Positions 7,402 through 15,375 of a stretch of 17,604 nucleotides of DNA are shown one piece after another. Location of the stretch: the NCBI GenBank assembly GCA_002344345.1, contig DDTL01000026.1, positions 1 through 17,604 on the forward strand, given 5' to 3'. Position 1 is the stretch's first letter. Every line of letters starts with the position of its first letter. The stretch is from Saprospiraceae bacterium UBA2365 (GTDB taxonomy: Bacteria; Bacteroidota; Bacteroidia; Chitinophagales; Saprospiraceae). Below the pieces are notes generated by a model that was not told the origin of the DNA, searched no databases, and was given only the letters and a program-made list of their open reading frames with translations. Made by a program: the position numbers and the translations under genes.

Positions 7402-9633
7402 ATGGTTGCATTAAAAAACAAATTGCTTTCGCGGCAAATCCAGCGTTTCTTTGGCAGCGGGCAAAGTGTTCCTGAAAAAATGATGGACTTTCTTCACATT
7501 GTGGAAGAAACCTATTGTGGCTATGATGGTGATATAGAATTATTGCAAAATTCAATTGAAATCAGTTCCTCGGAACTAAGATCTGCTTATCGGAAGCAAC
7601 AGGAATATATCATCTCTCAACAGAATTTGCTGGAGAAAATTCAGGAAGCCATTTTTAAACTTCAGGATGAAAATGCTGCAGTAGACGATGAAATGAGAAC
7701 TAAATCTTATGATTCAGATTATCTGATCAATATCCTTTTAAAACATATTGAAGAAAAAAAGGCTACAGAAATTAAACTCCGCAAATTATCACAGGCTGTT
7801 GAGCAAAGTTCTGCCAGTGTGGTGATCACTAATTTAGACGGAGAAATTGAGTATGTAAATCCCAAATTCACAGAATCTACAGGATATACGTTTGATGAAG
7901 TTGTGGGTAAAAATCCAAGAATTCTGAAATCAGGAAATCAGCCAAGAGAGTCCTATAAAAAACTTTGGGAAAATATATCTGAGGGTAAGGTTTGGCGTGG
8001 AGAATTTCACAACAGAAAGAAAAACGGGGAATTGTTCTGGGAGTCAGCATCTATTTCAGCAATAACTTCTCCCGATGGAGAAATCACGCATTATCTCGCA
8101 GTGAAGGATGACATCACCAAGCGAAAACAGGTGGAAGCTGATCTGAAACTGGCAAAAGAGCAGGCAGAAGCGGCCAATCGCGCAAAATCTGAGTTCCTGG
8201 CAAGCATGAGTCATGAAATCCGCACACCGATGAACTCCATTCTCGGATTCAGTGAAGTCATGCTCAATACGACCAACGATCCAAAACAAAAGAGCTTTCT
8301 GAAAACCATACTGGATAGCGGCAAAACACTTCTATTGCTGATCAACGATATACTTGACCTTTCAAAAATTGAAGCCGGACGTATGGAGATTTCTCCCGAA
8401 CCGGCTGACCTTCGGGTGATCGTCAATGAAATGAAACAGATTTTCGATCAGAAAGCAAAGGAAAAGAACCTTGATTTTATCGTAGAAATCGATGCTGATT
8501 TCCCTCAGACGGTACTGATCGACGAGATAAGATTTCGTCAGATTTTGTTGAATCTCACCGGAAATGCCATCAAATTTACACACAAAGGTTATGTGAAAAT
8601 TCAAATTACAGTTCTGAGGGATGAAAACGGATTCATCGATTTTGAAATATCTGTCATAGACACTGGTATTGGTGTTGCCGAAAAAGATAAACAAAGGATC
8701 TTTGAATCATTCACACAGCAATCAGGACAGGATACCAGAAAATATGCAGGTACAGGATTGGGATTGACGATCACCAAACGACTATGTGAGCTTATGAATG
8801 GGAAAATTGGTGTTGAAAGCGAAAAAGGAATTTACAGCCGCTTTTTTGCCAGGTTTTATGATATCAAATATAGTGATGAAGTCATTGAGCAGAATAATTT
8901 TTATACATGGGATGAAGATGAACTTATTTTTGTCGGTTCAAAAATTCTGGTAGTGGACGACGTCCCGTTCAATCGCAGCCTGGTACTTACTTATCTCGAA
9001 AATCACAACCTGCAGCTATTTGAAGCCGAAAATGGTGAAATGGCCATTGAGTTATGCAATGGGTATGATTTCGACCTGATCCTTATGGATATCAGAATGC
9101 CGGGCATGAATGGCTATGAAGCGACAGAACTTATTAAAAATACCAGGAAACTGGCTCACATACCTGTGATTGCACTGACTGCTTCAACGATGAAAAGCGA
9201 CTTTGATAAAGTTCAATACCTGTTTGAAGGATATCTGCGTAAGCCTATCCAGAAAAAATCGCTGATAAATGAGCTCATCAAATTTTTACCCTTTGAACAA
9301 CAAACTAAAAACGAGGCAGTAAGTCAGATTGAAACCTTCCCTGTAAACAAAATATCATATTCGGATATTTCTGCAGAAGTTAAAACCCTCTTCAATAAAG
9401 AATTATGTCCCGAAATTGAAAAGCAGGTCAATTGTATGATCATTGATGGACTCGAAGCATTGGTATTGAAGCTTATGGAATTTGCCGAATTGCACGCTGT
9501 GGGACAACTTTTGGATAAAACCAATGATTTGAAAGAATCCATCGAATCTTTTGATATTGAAAGAATTCAGGCCAGTTTATATGCAATTGTCTCAATATTT
9601 AACGATAAACCTGTCCTGGATGAACCAAACTGA
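7402..9633 (+). CDS. Hybrid histidine kinase, FIST-associated (PAS, HisKA, HATPase, REC)
   Basis: The protein is a 743-residue cytoplasmic kinase. Residues 1-60 (RQIQRFFG, then FLHIVEETY, DIELLQNSIEISSSEL) match a region I recall from kinases encoded beside FIST genes. A coiled coil spans 55-125. PAS 125-248 has the NPRILKSGNQP pattern of NifL-type PAS domains, which in some relatives bind flavin or sense redox; no cofactor can be assigned here. HisKA has H271 in SHEIRTPM. HATPase_c has N388, DTGIGV from 420 and GTGLGL from 450. The receiver has D519/D520, phospho-acceptor D563 and K614. The C-terminal helical region (about 655-743) parallels that of the 1518-residue kinase and lacks an Hpt HxLKG motif, but shares one histidine, H698. 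The gene overlaps the next by 14 bases. Its transmitter-receiver part is a paralogue of 4706-6169. Confidence 0.93.
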   Translation: MVALKNKLLSRQIQRFFGSGQSVPEKMMDFLHIVEETYCGYDGDIELLQNSIEISSSELRSAYRKQQEYIISQQNLLEKIQEAIFKLQDENAAVDDEMRTKSYDSDYLINILLKHIEEKKATEIKLRKLSQAVEQSSASVVITNLDGEIEYVNPKFTESTGYTFDEVVGKNPRILKSGNQPRESYKKLWENISEGKVWRGEFHNRKKNGELFWESASISAITSPDGEITHYLAVKDDITKRKQVEADLKLAKEQAEAANRAKSEFLASMSHEIRTPMNSILGFSEVMLNTTNDPKQKSFLKTILDSGKTLLLLINDILDLSKIEAGRMEISPEPADLRVIVNEMKQIFDQKAKEKNLDFIVEIDADFPQTVLIDEIRFRQILLNLTGNAIKFTHKGYVKIQITVLRDENGFIDFEISVIDTGIGVAEKDKQRIFESFTQQSGQDTRKYAGTGLGLTITKRLCELMNGKIGVESEKGIYSRFFARFYDIKYSDEVIEQNNFYTWDEDELIFVGSKILVVDDVPFNRSLVLTYLENHNLQLFEAENGEMAIELCNGYDFDLILMDIRMPGMNGYEATELIKNTRKLAHIPVIALTASTMKSDFDKVQYLFEGYLRKPIQKKSLINELIKFLPFEQQTKNEAVSQIETFPVNKISYSDISAEVKTLFNKELCPEIEKQVNCMIIDGLEALVLKLMEFAELHAVGQLLDKTNDLKESIESFDIERIQASLYAIVSIFNDKPVLDEPN
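8152..9618 (+). repeat. Paralogous transmitter-receiver segment, copy B
   Basis: Homologous to 4706-6169. The 28-residue block around H271 is identical in protein to the block around H1051 of copy A. Residues encoded by 8284-8421 are identical to those of 4838-4975 despite 24 silent codon differences out of 46. Confidence 0.85.
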
Positions 9634-10738
9634 AACACCAAAGGCAAAAGATATTATCCTGGTAGTGGATGATCAGTCCAATAACCTGAAAGTGATCGCC
9701 AGCGTTTTGGGTAGTGATTATTCTTTAAGCATTGCCAATAGTGGTGTCAATGCACTTAAAATACTGGAAAACAATATGCCGGACTTGATATTGCTCGATA
9801 TCATGATGCCTGATATGGATGGCTTCGAGGTATGCAGAAGGATCAAATCGAATGAACGGATCAGACATATTCCTGTGATTTTTCTGACAGCAAAAACCGA
9901 TATTGACGATATTATCAAGGGTTTTCGCTGCGGCGCTGTTGATTACATTACCAAACCTTTCAACGCAACTGAAGTGGATGCCCGTGTCCAGAACCACCTC
10001 AAATTGAAACATGCATTGAATGAACTGAAAGTAACCAATCACAAATTAAACGAACTCAACGCGACCAAAGACAAATTCTTTTCCATTATCGCACACGACC
10101 TCAGAAGCCCTTTTACCTCCATTTTGGGTTATAGTGAATTATTGATCCAACAGATTAAGGAGAATAACTTTGAAAGCATTTCACAATATGCCGGGATCAT
10201 AGAACAATCCTCCAAAAAGGCGATGGATTTAATTACCAATCTGCTTGAATGGGCCCGCTCGCAAACAGGAAGAATAGCATTTACCCCCGAAAAGCTGGAC
10301 ATGGTTCAATTAGTTGATGAAACAGCCAGAATGTTTGAACAGATTGCTTTCCTCAAAAACATCTCCATCAAAAGATTACTGCCCGAACATTTAGAAGTTT
10401 TAGCTGATAAAAATATGATCAGTTCAGTGATCCGAAACCTTATTTCAAATGCTGTAAAATTTACAAGGCAAGGAGGAGAAATCTCTATAACTACCCGAAC
10501 AGAACCGCATGAAATCATGGTATTTATAACCGATAATGGCGTAGGTATGGATAAGCAACGACTTGAAAAAGTTTTCCGTATTGACAATACCCACTCAACA
10601 TACGGCACGGCCGATGAAAAAGGCACAGGATTAGGTTTGATCCTGTGTAAAGAGTTTGTTGAAAAACATGGTGGAAAAATCTGGGCTGAAAGCAAAGAAG
10701 GTGTAGGTTCAGTATTTTCATTTTCTATTCCACGTTGA
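9620..10738 (+). CDS. Receiver-histidine kinase (REC-HisKA-HATPase)
   Basis: The protein has 372 residues from ATG 9620. A TTG at 9551 in the same frame would overlap the preceding gene by 83 bases and add 23 residues outside the receiver fold, so ATG 9620 (14-base overlap, suggesting translational coupling) is preferred. Receiver 10-128 has D17/D18, phospho-acceptor D60 in LLDIMMPDMDG, T90 and K112. A coiled linker 130-152 leads to HisKA with H159 in IAHDLRSPF, a subtype different from the two hybrid kinases. HATPase_c has N273 and N277, DNGVGM 305-310 and GTGLGL 335-340. There is no membrane segment and no DNA-binding domain. A receiver placed before the kinase suggests that it takes input by phosphotransfer, perhaps from the upstream hybrid kinases, and relays it to an unlinked regulator. 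It ends the signalling block. Confidence 0.92.
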   Translation: MNQTETPKAKDIILVVDDQSNNLKVIASVLGSDYSLSIANSGVNALKILENNMPDLILLDIMMPDMDGFEVCRRIKSNERIRHIPVIFLTAKTDIDDIIKGFRCGAVDYITKPFNATEVDARVQNHLKLKHALNELKVTNHKLNELNATKDKFFSIIAHDLRSPFTSILGYSELLIQQIKENNFESISQYAGIIEQSSKKAMDLITNLLEWARSQTGRIAFTPEKLDMVQLVDETARMFEQIAFLKNISIKRLLPEHLEVLADKNMISSVIRNLISNAVKFTRQGGEISITTRTEPHEIMVFITDNGVGMDKQRLEKVFRIDNTHSTYGTADEKGTGLGLILCKEFVEKHGGKIWAESKEGVGSVFSFSIPR

Positions 10739-10862
10739 GGCATTCCTGAACCATACACGATCTCTTTCATTTGAGTGAATGATAATTTTTGTTGCATAAG
10801 CCACTTAAAATAAGCTTTCCATTGATCAGATTTCTATTCAGCATATTTTTTTTTTGCTTTAC
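10739..10862 (+). other. Intergenic region between signalling block and susC
   Basis: No gene is visible here. A weak 5-bp stem (TCATT/AATGA, near 10768-10783) followed by T-rich sequence could be a poor terminator for the signalling block. A run of ten T at 10846-10855 lies just upstream of the repeated promoter-leader element and may be an A/T-rich upstream promoter region. I see no RNA gene. Confidence 0.3.
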
Positions 10863-10929
10863 ATCTCAATTATGGAAAGAATCTGGTATTTTTGAAAGCA
10901 ATTCCTGCCTATGCAGAATTTTGCTTAAC
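10863..10929 (+). repeat. Promoter-leader element, copy 2 (upstream of susC)
   Basis: Gap-free match to 121-187: core 10863-10899 matches at 34 of 37 bases, and GCAGAATTT at 10913-10921 is identical. The spacing between the TATTTTTG box and the GCAGAATTT block is 18 bases in both copies. The block lies downstream of the expected transcription start, so it would be part of the mRNA leader or a binding site over the start. Confidence 0.7.
10887..10894 (+). promoter_or_regulatory. Candidate Bacteroidota -7 box (TATTTTTG) for the susCD operon
   Basis: TATTTTTG fits TAnnTTTG. As in copy 1, a canonical -33 TTG is missing and ATCTCAA (10863-10869) stands at that distance. The distance to the susC start is about 120 bases. 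Confidence 0.5.
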
Positions 10930-11021
10930 ACGTTATAGCAAACAAGTATTGTTTTGAAGTGAAATACTATAGTGTCAAACCGTATTTATATGAAAAGTTA
11001 AATCATTATAAAATGTTCTTT

Positions 11022-13925
11022 ATGAGAAAAATACTACTGTTGTTCATGATGAGTCTGCTTTCGGGTTACATGATGTCACAAAAGCTCCTTGTAACAGGAA
11101 ATGTGGTTTCTGCCAATGACAAAACTCCGTTGACTGGGGTTACTGTGATCGAGAAAAACACTCAAAACGGCACGATCACAGATCTGGAGGGTAACTTTTC
11201 CATCGAGGTTTCAGCGGACGGAATTTTAAACTTTTCTTTTATAGGGATGAAAACCGTTGAAGAAAAAGTTGGAGGCAGAAGGAAAATCATGGTAGAAATG
11301 GCTGACGATCACGTAAAACTGGATGAAGTATTGGTAGTTGGCTATAGCACATCAAGCAAAAAGCTGATTTCCGGATCTGTTACAGCCGTTAGTGAAAGTG
11401 AAATTAAAAATGTTCCCCTGAGAACCATTGACGGTGTTTTACAAGGTAAAGCAGCCGGAGTATCCATTACCCAAAATTCAGGAACTCCAGGCGGACAAAG
11501 TGCGATCAAACTTCGTGGAGGAAGCTCGATCAATGCGGGTAATCAGCCATTGATCATCATTGACGGAGTACCTGCGATCACCGGCAGTTTTGGCCAGATC
11601 GGTTATAGCGGACAGGAAATCGACGCACTTTCAGACCTCAACCCGGGCGATATTGAGTCCTTTACCATCCTTAAGGATGCGTCTGCAACAGCTATTTACG
11701 GTGCCAGAGGATCCAATGGTGTCATTCTGATCACCACCAAAAAGGGAAGTCAACAAAAAACTGAAGTGAACCTCAGTACTTCCTATGGTTTTCAATCCTT
11801 CCCTGAAGAGAGAAAATTGAAACTTATGAATGCCCGGCAATGGAATGAATATAAAGGAACTGATGTTCAAGGAATCGACACGGATTGGATGAAGGAAATC
11901 CTGCAGGTAGCTCCCACTTCCAATACTGAACTGTCACTGAGCAGCGGAAATGACAAAACCCGGATATTTCTATCCGGCAACTTCTACAATCAGGTCGGTA
12001 CAGTCAAAGGAACTTCTTTTGACAGATATTCCGGGAGGCTGAATGTTGATCATAAGATTTTGAAAAATCTGAGCATTGGCGCCAGTGTCTCTATGGCGAG
12101 TTCCAAAAACAACAGGGTAGAGGGAGACCAGACCTTATTTGGGCCATTACCAAATGCTTTGTCCATACCTGCCATTTATCCGGTTTACAATGAAGATGGC
12201 TCTTATAATGAAGATGGTCCTTATGCCAATCCCGTTGCCATTTCCAATGAAACAGTCAATGTGGCACATACCAACCGAAACGTTGGAAATGCTTTTCTGG
12301 AGTACAAATTCCTCGATTACTTTACATTCAACACCAAATTCGGCATTGATAATTATAACCTGAGAGAACACGGTTATGATCCTGTGACTGTACGCCAGGG
12401 TGCTAAATATAATGGTTTGGGAATTGAGGGAACAACTTTTGTCAGTAATGTTGTGTCAAGCAATGTTTTACAATTCGTCCGCACTTTTAAGGACGACCAC
12501 AATCTGGAAGCATTGGCTGGTTATAGTTTTGAAAAATATGCCCGTAGGAATACCTATATAGAAGGGATTAATTTCCCGAATGAAAACTTGCAGTATATCA
12601 CCTCTGCCGGAACCATCAGGGCTGCTTCTGCCTTTGCAATCGACAGAGGAATGAATTCATGGTTTTCTCAGATAAAATACAATTTTAAATATAGATACAT
12701 ATTCACACTGACCGGAAGAGCTGACGGATCTTCAAAATTTGGCACAAACAACAGGTATGGATATTTTCCGGCAGTTTCTTTCGCCTGGAGAATGAATGAG
12801 GAAAACTTCCTAAAAAATATCCGACAGATCGATGATTTTAAATTAAGGATCAGCATCGGAAAAACTGGAAACGATGCCATCGGTGATTTCAATTCTCTGG
12901 GATTATATAAAGGCGGATATAATTACGGAGGCGGTGCAGGAATAGCCCCGACCCAATTGCCCAATCCTGACCTGAGATGGGAAACCACTCTTCAGACTGG
13001 TATCGGATTCGACCTCGCTTTGTATGACAACAGGATTGGCCTGATTGCAGATTTATATTATAACAAAACGACCGATCTGCTGCTCGACAGGCCATTGCCA
13101 CCATCCACAGGATTTACCAGCATAACCACGAATATCGGAAGCCTTGAAAATAAAGGACTGGAATTGGTTTTGAACACCGAAAATCTCAGAGGTAAATTCA
13201 AGTGGAATACTTCAGTAAATTTCTCTGCCAACAGAAATAAAATCCTGGAATTGTATGAAGATCAACCCATTGACGATCAGGGAAGAGGTGGTAACAGGGT
13301 TGCCGTTGGAGAACCGATCGGGATTTTCTACGGATATCGTTGCCTTGGTGTGGATCCGACTACCGGAAATTTGGTTTATGATGACATTGATGGAAATGGA
13401 GAGATCACTGCAGACGACCGGACCAAAATTGGTGATCCCAATCCTGATTTTATCTTAGGTATCACCAATAATTTTTCTTTTAGAAATCTTGATCTGAGCA
13501 TTTTCCTGCATTCCATTTATGGGAATGATGTTTTCAACGGTACATTGATTTACCTGGAATCCGGGGTGGGTGAAGATAACCAGACAGTCAATATGGTCAA
13601 CCGCTGGCAAAAACCGGGTGATATCACCCAATATCCTAAAGCGGGTGATACCTTCAAATCCTCCCGATTCATAGAGAATGGTTCCTTTTTAAGGATTAAA
13701 AATGTGAGCTTAGGTTATAATCTTCCCAAAAATTTCATCAAAATACTGAAAATTAAATCTTTAAGGTTCTTTGTGACCGGACAAAATTTATACACATTCA
13801 CACCTTATTCAGGGATGGATCCTGAAGTCAATTACTATAGTACTGATAATGTGGTAATGGGAACTGACTTTTTTACATACCCACAATCGCGTACATTCCT
13901 GTTCGGGCTGAACATAGGTTTGTAA
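11022..13925 (+). CDS. susC: SusC/RagA-family TonB-dependent outer-membrane transporter
   Basis: The protein has 967 residues from ATG 11022. ATG 11013 (3 residues longer) and GTG 10959 (21 longer) are in frame; 11022 gives a typical short basic start, MRK, before the hydrophobic signal segment (1-20). Residues about 23-93 form the carboxypeptidase-regulatory-like domain with LEGNFSIEV. The plug domain follows (about 100-245), opening with LDEVLVVGYS and ending with the SusC signature GARGSNGVILITTKKG at 227-242. The rest is the 22-strand barrel ending SRTFLFGLNIGL. With SusD it would form the lidded import complex that takes oligosaccharides or peptides across the outer membrane, powered by TonB. 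The substrate cannot be read from the sequence. susD begins immediately at or after the stop, so both are co-transcribed, probably from the box at 10887. Confidence 0.95.
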   Translation: MRKILLLFMMSLLSGYMMSQKLLVTGNVVSANDKTPLTGVTVIEKNTQNGTITDLEGNFSIEVSADGILNFSFIGMKTVEEKVGGRRKIMVEMADDHVKLDEVLVVGYSTSSKKLISGSVTAVSESEIKNVPLRTIDGVLQGKAAGVSITQNSGTPGGQSAIKLRGGSSINAGNQPLIIIDGVPAITGSFGQIGYSGQEIDALSDLNPGDIESFTILKDASATAIYGARGSNGVILITTKKGSQQKTEVNLSTSYGFQSFPEERKLKLMNARQWNEYKGTDVQGIDTDWMKEILQVAPTSNTELSLSSGNDKTRIFLSGNFYNQVGTVKGTSFDRYSGRLNVDHKILKNLSIGASVSMASSKNNRVEGDQTLFGPLPNALSIPAIYPVYNEDGSYNEDGPYANPVAISNETVNVAHTNRNVGNAFLEYKFLDYFTFNTKFGIDNYNLREHGYDPVTVRQGAKYNGLGIEGTTFVSNVVSSNVLQFVRTFKDDHNLEALAGYSFEKYARRNTYIEGINFPNENLQYITSAGTIRAASAFAIDRGMNSWFSQIKYNFKYRYIFTLTGRADGSSKFGTNNRYGYFPAVSFAWRMNEENFLKNIRQIDDFKLRISIGKTGNDAIGDFNSLGLYKGGYNYGGGAGIAPTQLPNPDLRWETTLQTGIGFDLALYDNRIGLIADLYYNKTTDLLLDRPLPPSTGFTSITTNIGSLENKGLELVLNTENLRGKFKWNTSVNFSANRNKILELYEDQPIDDQGRGGNRVAVGEPIGIFYGYRCLGVDPTTGNLVYDDIDGNGEITADDRTKIGDPNPDFILGITNNFSFRNLDLSIFLHSIYGNDVFNGTLIYLESGVGEDNQTVNMVNRWQKPGDITQYPKAGDTFKSSRFIENGSFLRIKNVSLGYNLPKNFIKILKIKSLRFFVTGQNLYTFTPYSGMDPEVNYYSTDNVVMGTDFFTYPQSRTFLFGLNIGL

Positions 13926-13979
13926 ATGGGTGTACAACAGAAAGTTATTATTATGAATCACAAACAGAAAATTATTAAT

Positions 13980-15245
13980 ATGAAATTTTATATATCACTG
14001 TTTATCTTCGTTATCGGACTGGCATCCTGCAACAACATCCTGGATGTTTATCCGGTAGATGCGATATCTGACCAGATCGCTATTAAAGATCGCTCTGGTT
14101 TGGACAAAGCGCTTACCGGCTCTTATAATGCTTTACACTCAGTAGGCTTGTATGGAAGATATCAGGTTATTGCCGGTGATCTGGCAGCGGATAACCTGAT
14201 CTGGACAGGTACGACACAGGATTTTGGTCAAATGCTTATCAAGCCGATCCCTTCTGATAACTCTATAATTGATGCCATGTGGTCAGGCGCCTATGACGGG
14301 ATCAACAGAGCTAACAACATCATATATGCTTTGCCGTCGATCTCTGATCTTACCGAGACAGAAGCAAACCAGTTTTTGGGAGAAGCATTATTTCTCAGAT
14401 CTTTATTATATTTTAACCTTACCAGTTATTTTGGGGATATACCTTTCAGATTGTTACCAACTTTGGATCTGAGCAACATCGATCTGGAAAGTTCTCCAAG
14501 GGCTTTGATTCTGGAACAAATCACTGACGATCTTCATGATGCTGCAAAATTGATGTCAGGTCAGAAAGCTCCGGGTCATGCCAACGATCTGAGTGCTCAG
14601 GCTTTGCTCGCAAAAGTTTATCTGACACGGTATCATATGACCGGAAACAGAATTTTCGCTGACAGCTCCGCAATCATTTCCGGCAGAGTCATTGATGATG
14701 GAACCAACCCAATCTTTGAGGTGGTGTTTGATTTGCAAAATTTCAACAGACTGGCACAGTATTTTTATAGCAGGTCTTTTGCAGGAAGGTATGAAATAGC
14801 GCCTTCTACAGAATTGATCAATAGTTTTGAAACCGGAGATCTGAGATTAGGCTCGTCCATAGCCTATGATGATAAAAACAAACCTTATTGTATCAAATAC
14901 AACGATGTGGCTGGTGGTGCAGATAATGTACAAGTGATCAGAATAGAGGAAATGTATCTGTTAAGGGCAGAAGCACGGGCATATACTGATGGGAATATTG
15001 CAGATATCCAGGCAGATATTAACTATATCAGGAACAAAGCCGGGTTGGCAAATACCAGCGCATCAAATCATACCGATCTCAAAATTGTCATTGAAAATGA
15101 AAGGAGGCATGAATTTGCTTTTGAGGGACACAGATGGCTGGATCTGGTACGGACAAACAGGGCAACTCAGGTCCTTGGGATAAGTTCAGATCATTTATTT
15201 TTCCCGATCCCGATTTTTGAATTACAAACTAATAAAAAACTATAA
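13980..15245 (+). CDS. susD: SusD/RagB-family substrate-binding lipoprotein
   Basis: The protein has 421 residues from ATG 13980. In-frame ATGs at 13953 and 13926 (the latter abutting the susC stop) would add 9 and 18 polar residues ahead of the signal peptide, so they are less likely. The signal peptide ends in the lipobox LASC, with Cys17 as the lipid anchor, placing the protein on the outer membrane. Typical SusD sites are the N-terminal LDVYPVDAIS, the tetratricopeptide-like helices (FLGEALFLRSLLYFNL), IRIEEMYLLRAEA at about 320, GHRWLDLVR at 383, and a C-terminal FFPIP before the end. It is shorter than most SusD proteins because the variable region before residue 320 is compact; the reading frame is intact. 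It would cap SusC and bind the substrate. Confidence 0.93.
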   Translation: MKFYISLFIFVIGLASCNNILDVYPVDAISDQIAIKDRSGLDKALTGSYNALHSVGLYGRYQVIAGDLAADNLIWTGTTQDFGQMLIKPIPSDNSIIDAMWSGAYDGINRANNIIYALPSISDLTETEANQFLGEALFLRSLLYFNLTSYFGDIPFRLLPTLDLSNIDLESSPRALILEQITDDLHDAAKLMSGQKAPGHANDLSAQALLAKVYLTRYHMTGNRIFADSSAIISGRVIDDGTNPIFEVVFDLQNFNRLAQYFYSRSFAGRYEIAPSTELINSFETGDLRLGSSIAYDDKNKPYCIKYNDVAGGADNVQVIRIEEMYLLRAEARAYTDGNIADIQADINYIRNKAGLANTSASNHTDLKIVIENERRHEFAFEGHRWLDLVRTNRATQVLGISSDHLFFPIPIFELQTNKKL

Positions 15246-15375
15246 ATATTTATTTCTGTGTGGATCACCGGTAATTACAACACTGATCTGGTTTTCATTA
15301 AGAATAAACCCGGTCACTTATACCGATTAATCCAAAACAGGATTTAGTTTATTAATATTACCAAATTAAACAGCG
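15246..15375 (+). other. Spacer between susD and the PKD lipoprotein gene
   Basis: No gene and no strong hairpin are visible. A 5-bp stem (AATCC/GGATT, near 15329-15344) lacks a following T-tract. No exact TAnnTTTG box is seen, so the downstream gene is most likely read through from susCD. Confidence 0.3.

Noticed and set aside
4706..9618. Assembly artefact as the cause of the duplicated kinase segment
   Set aside because: The copies differ at many silent sites throughout and have different domains upstream, so they are true paralogues.
9551..9619. TTG-started 23-residue extension of the REC-kinase gene
   Set aside because: It would overlap the preceding gene by 83 bases in another frame, and the added residues do not belong to the receiver fold; ATG 9620 with a 14-base overlap is the better start.
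10306..10797. Minus-strand open frame of 163 codons over the end of the REC-kinase gene
   Set aside because: It lies opposite a gene with complete kinase motifs, and its product shows no recognisable domain; it is a frame shadow.
10846..10855. Run of ten T as an intrinsic terminator for the signalling block
   Set aside because: No GC-rich stem directly precedes it; it is more likely A/T-rich promoter-upstream DNA.
13379..13420. Dockerin or EF-hand-like calcium motif (DIDGNGEITADD) in SusC
   Set aside because: This acidic loop is common in SusC-family barrels at this place, and there is only one; no dockerin is indicated.
13926..13979. Longer SusD N-terminus beginning at the base after the susC stop
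   Set aside because: The added 18 residues precede a complete lipoprotein signal peptide starting at ATG 13980; the extension lacks signal-peptide character.
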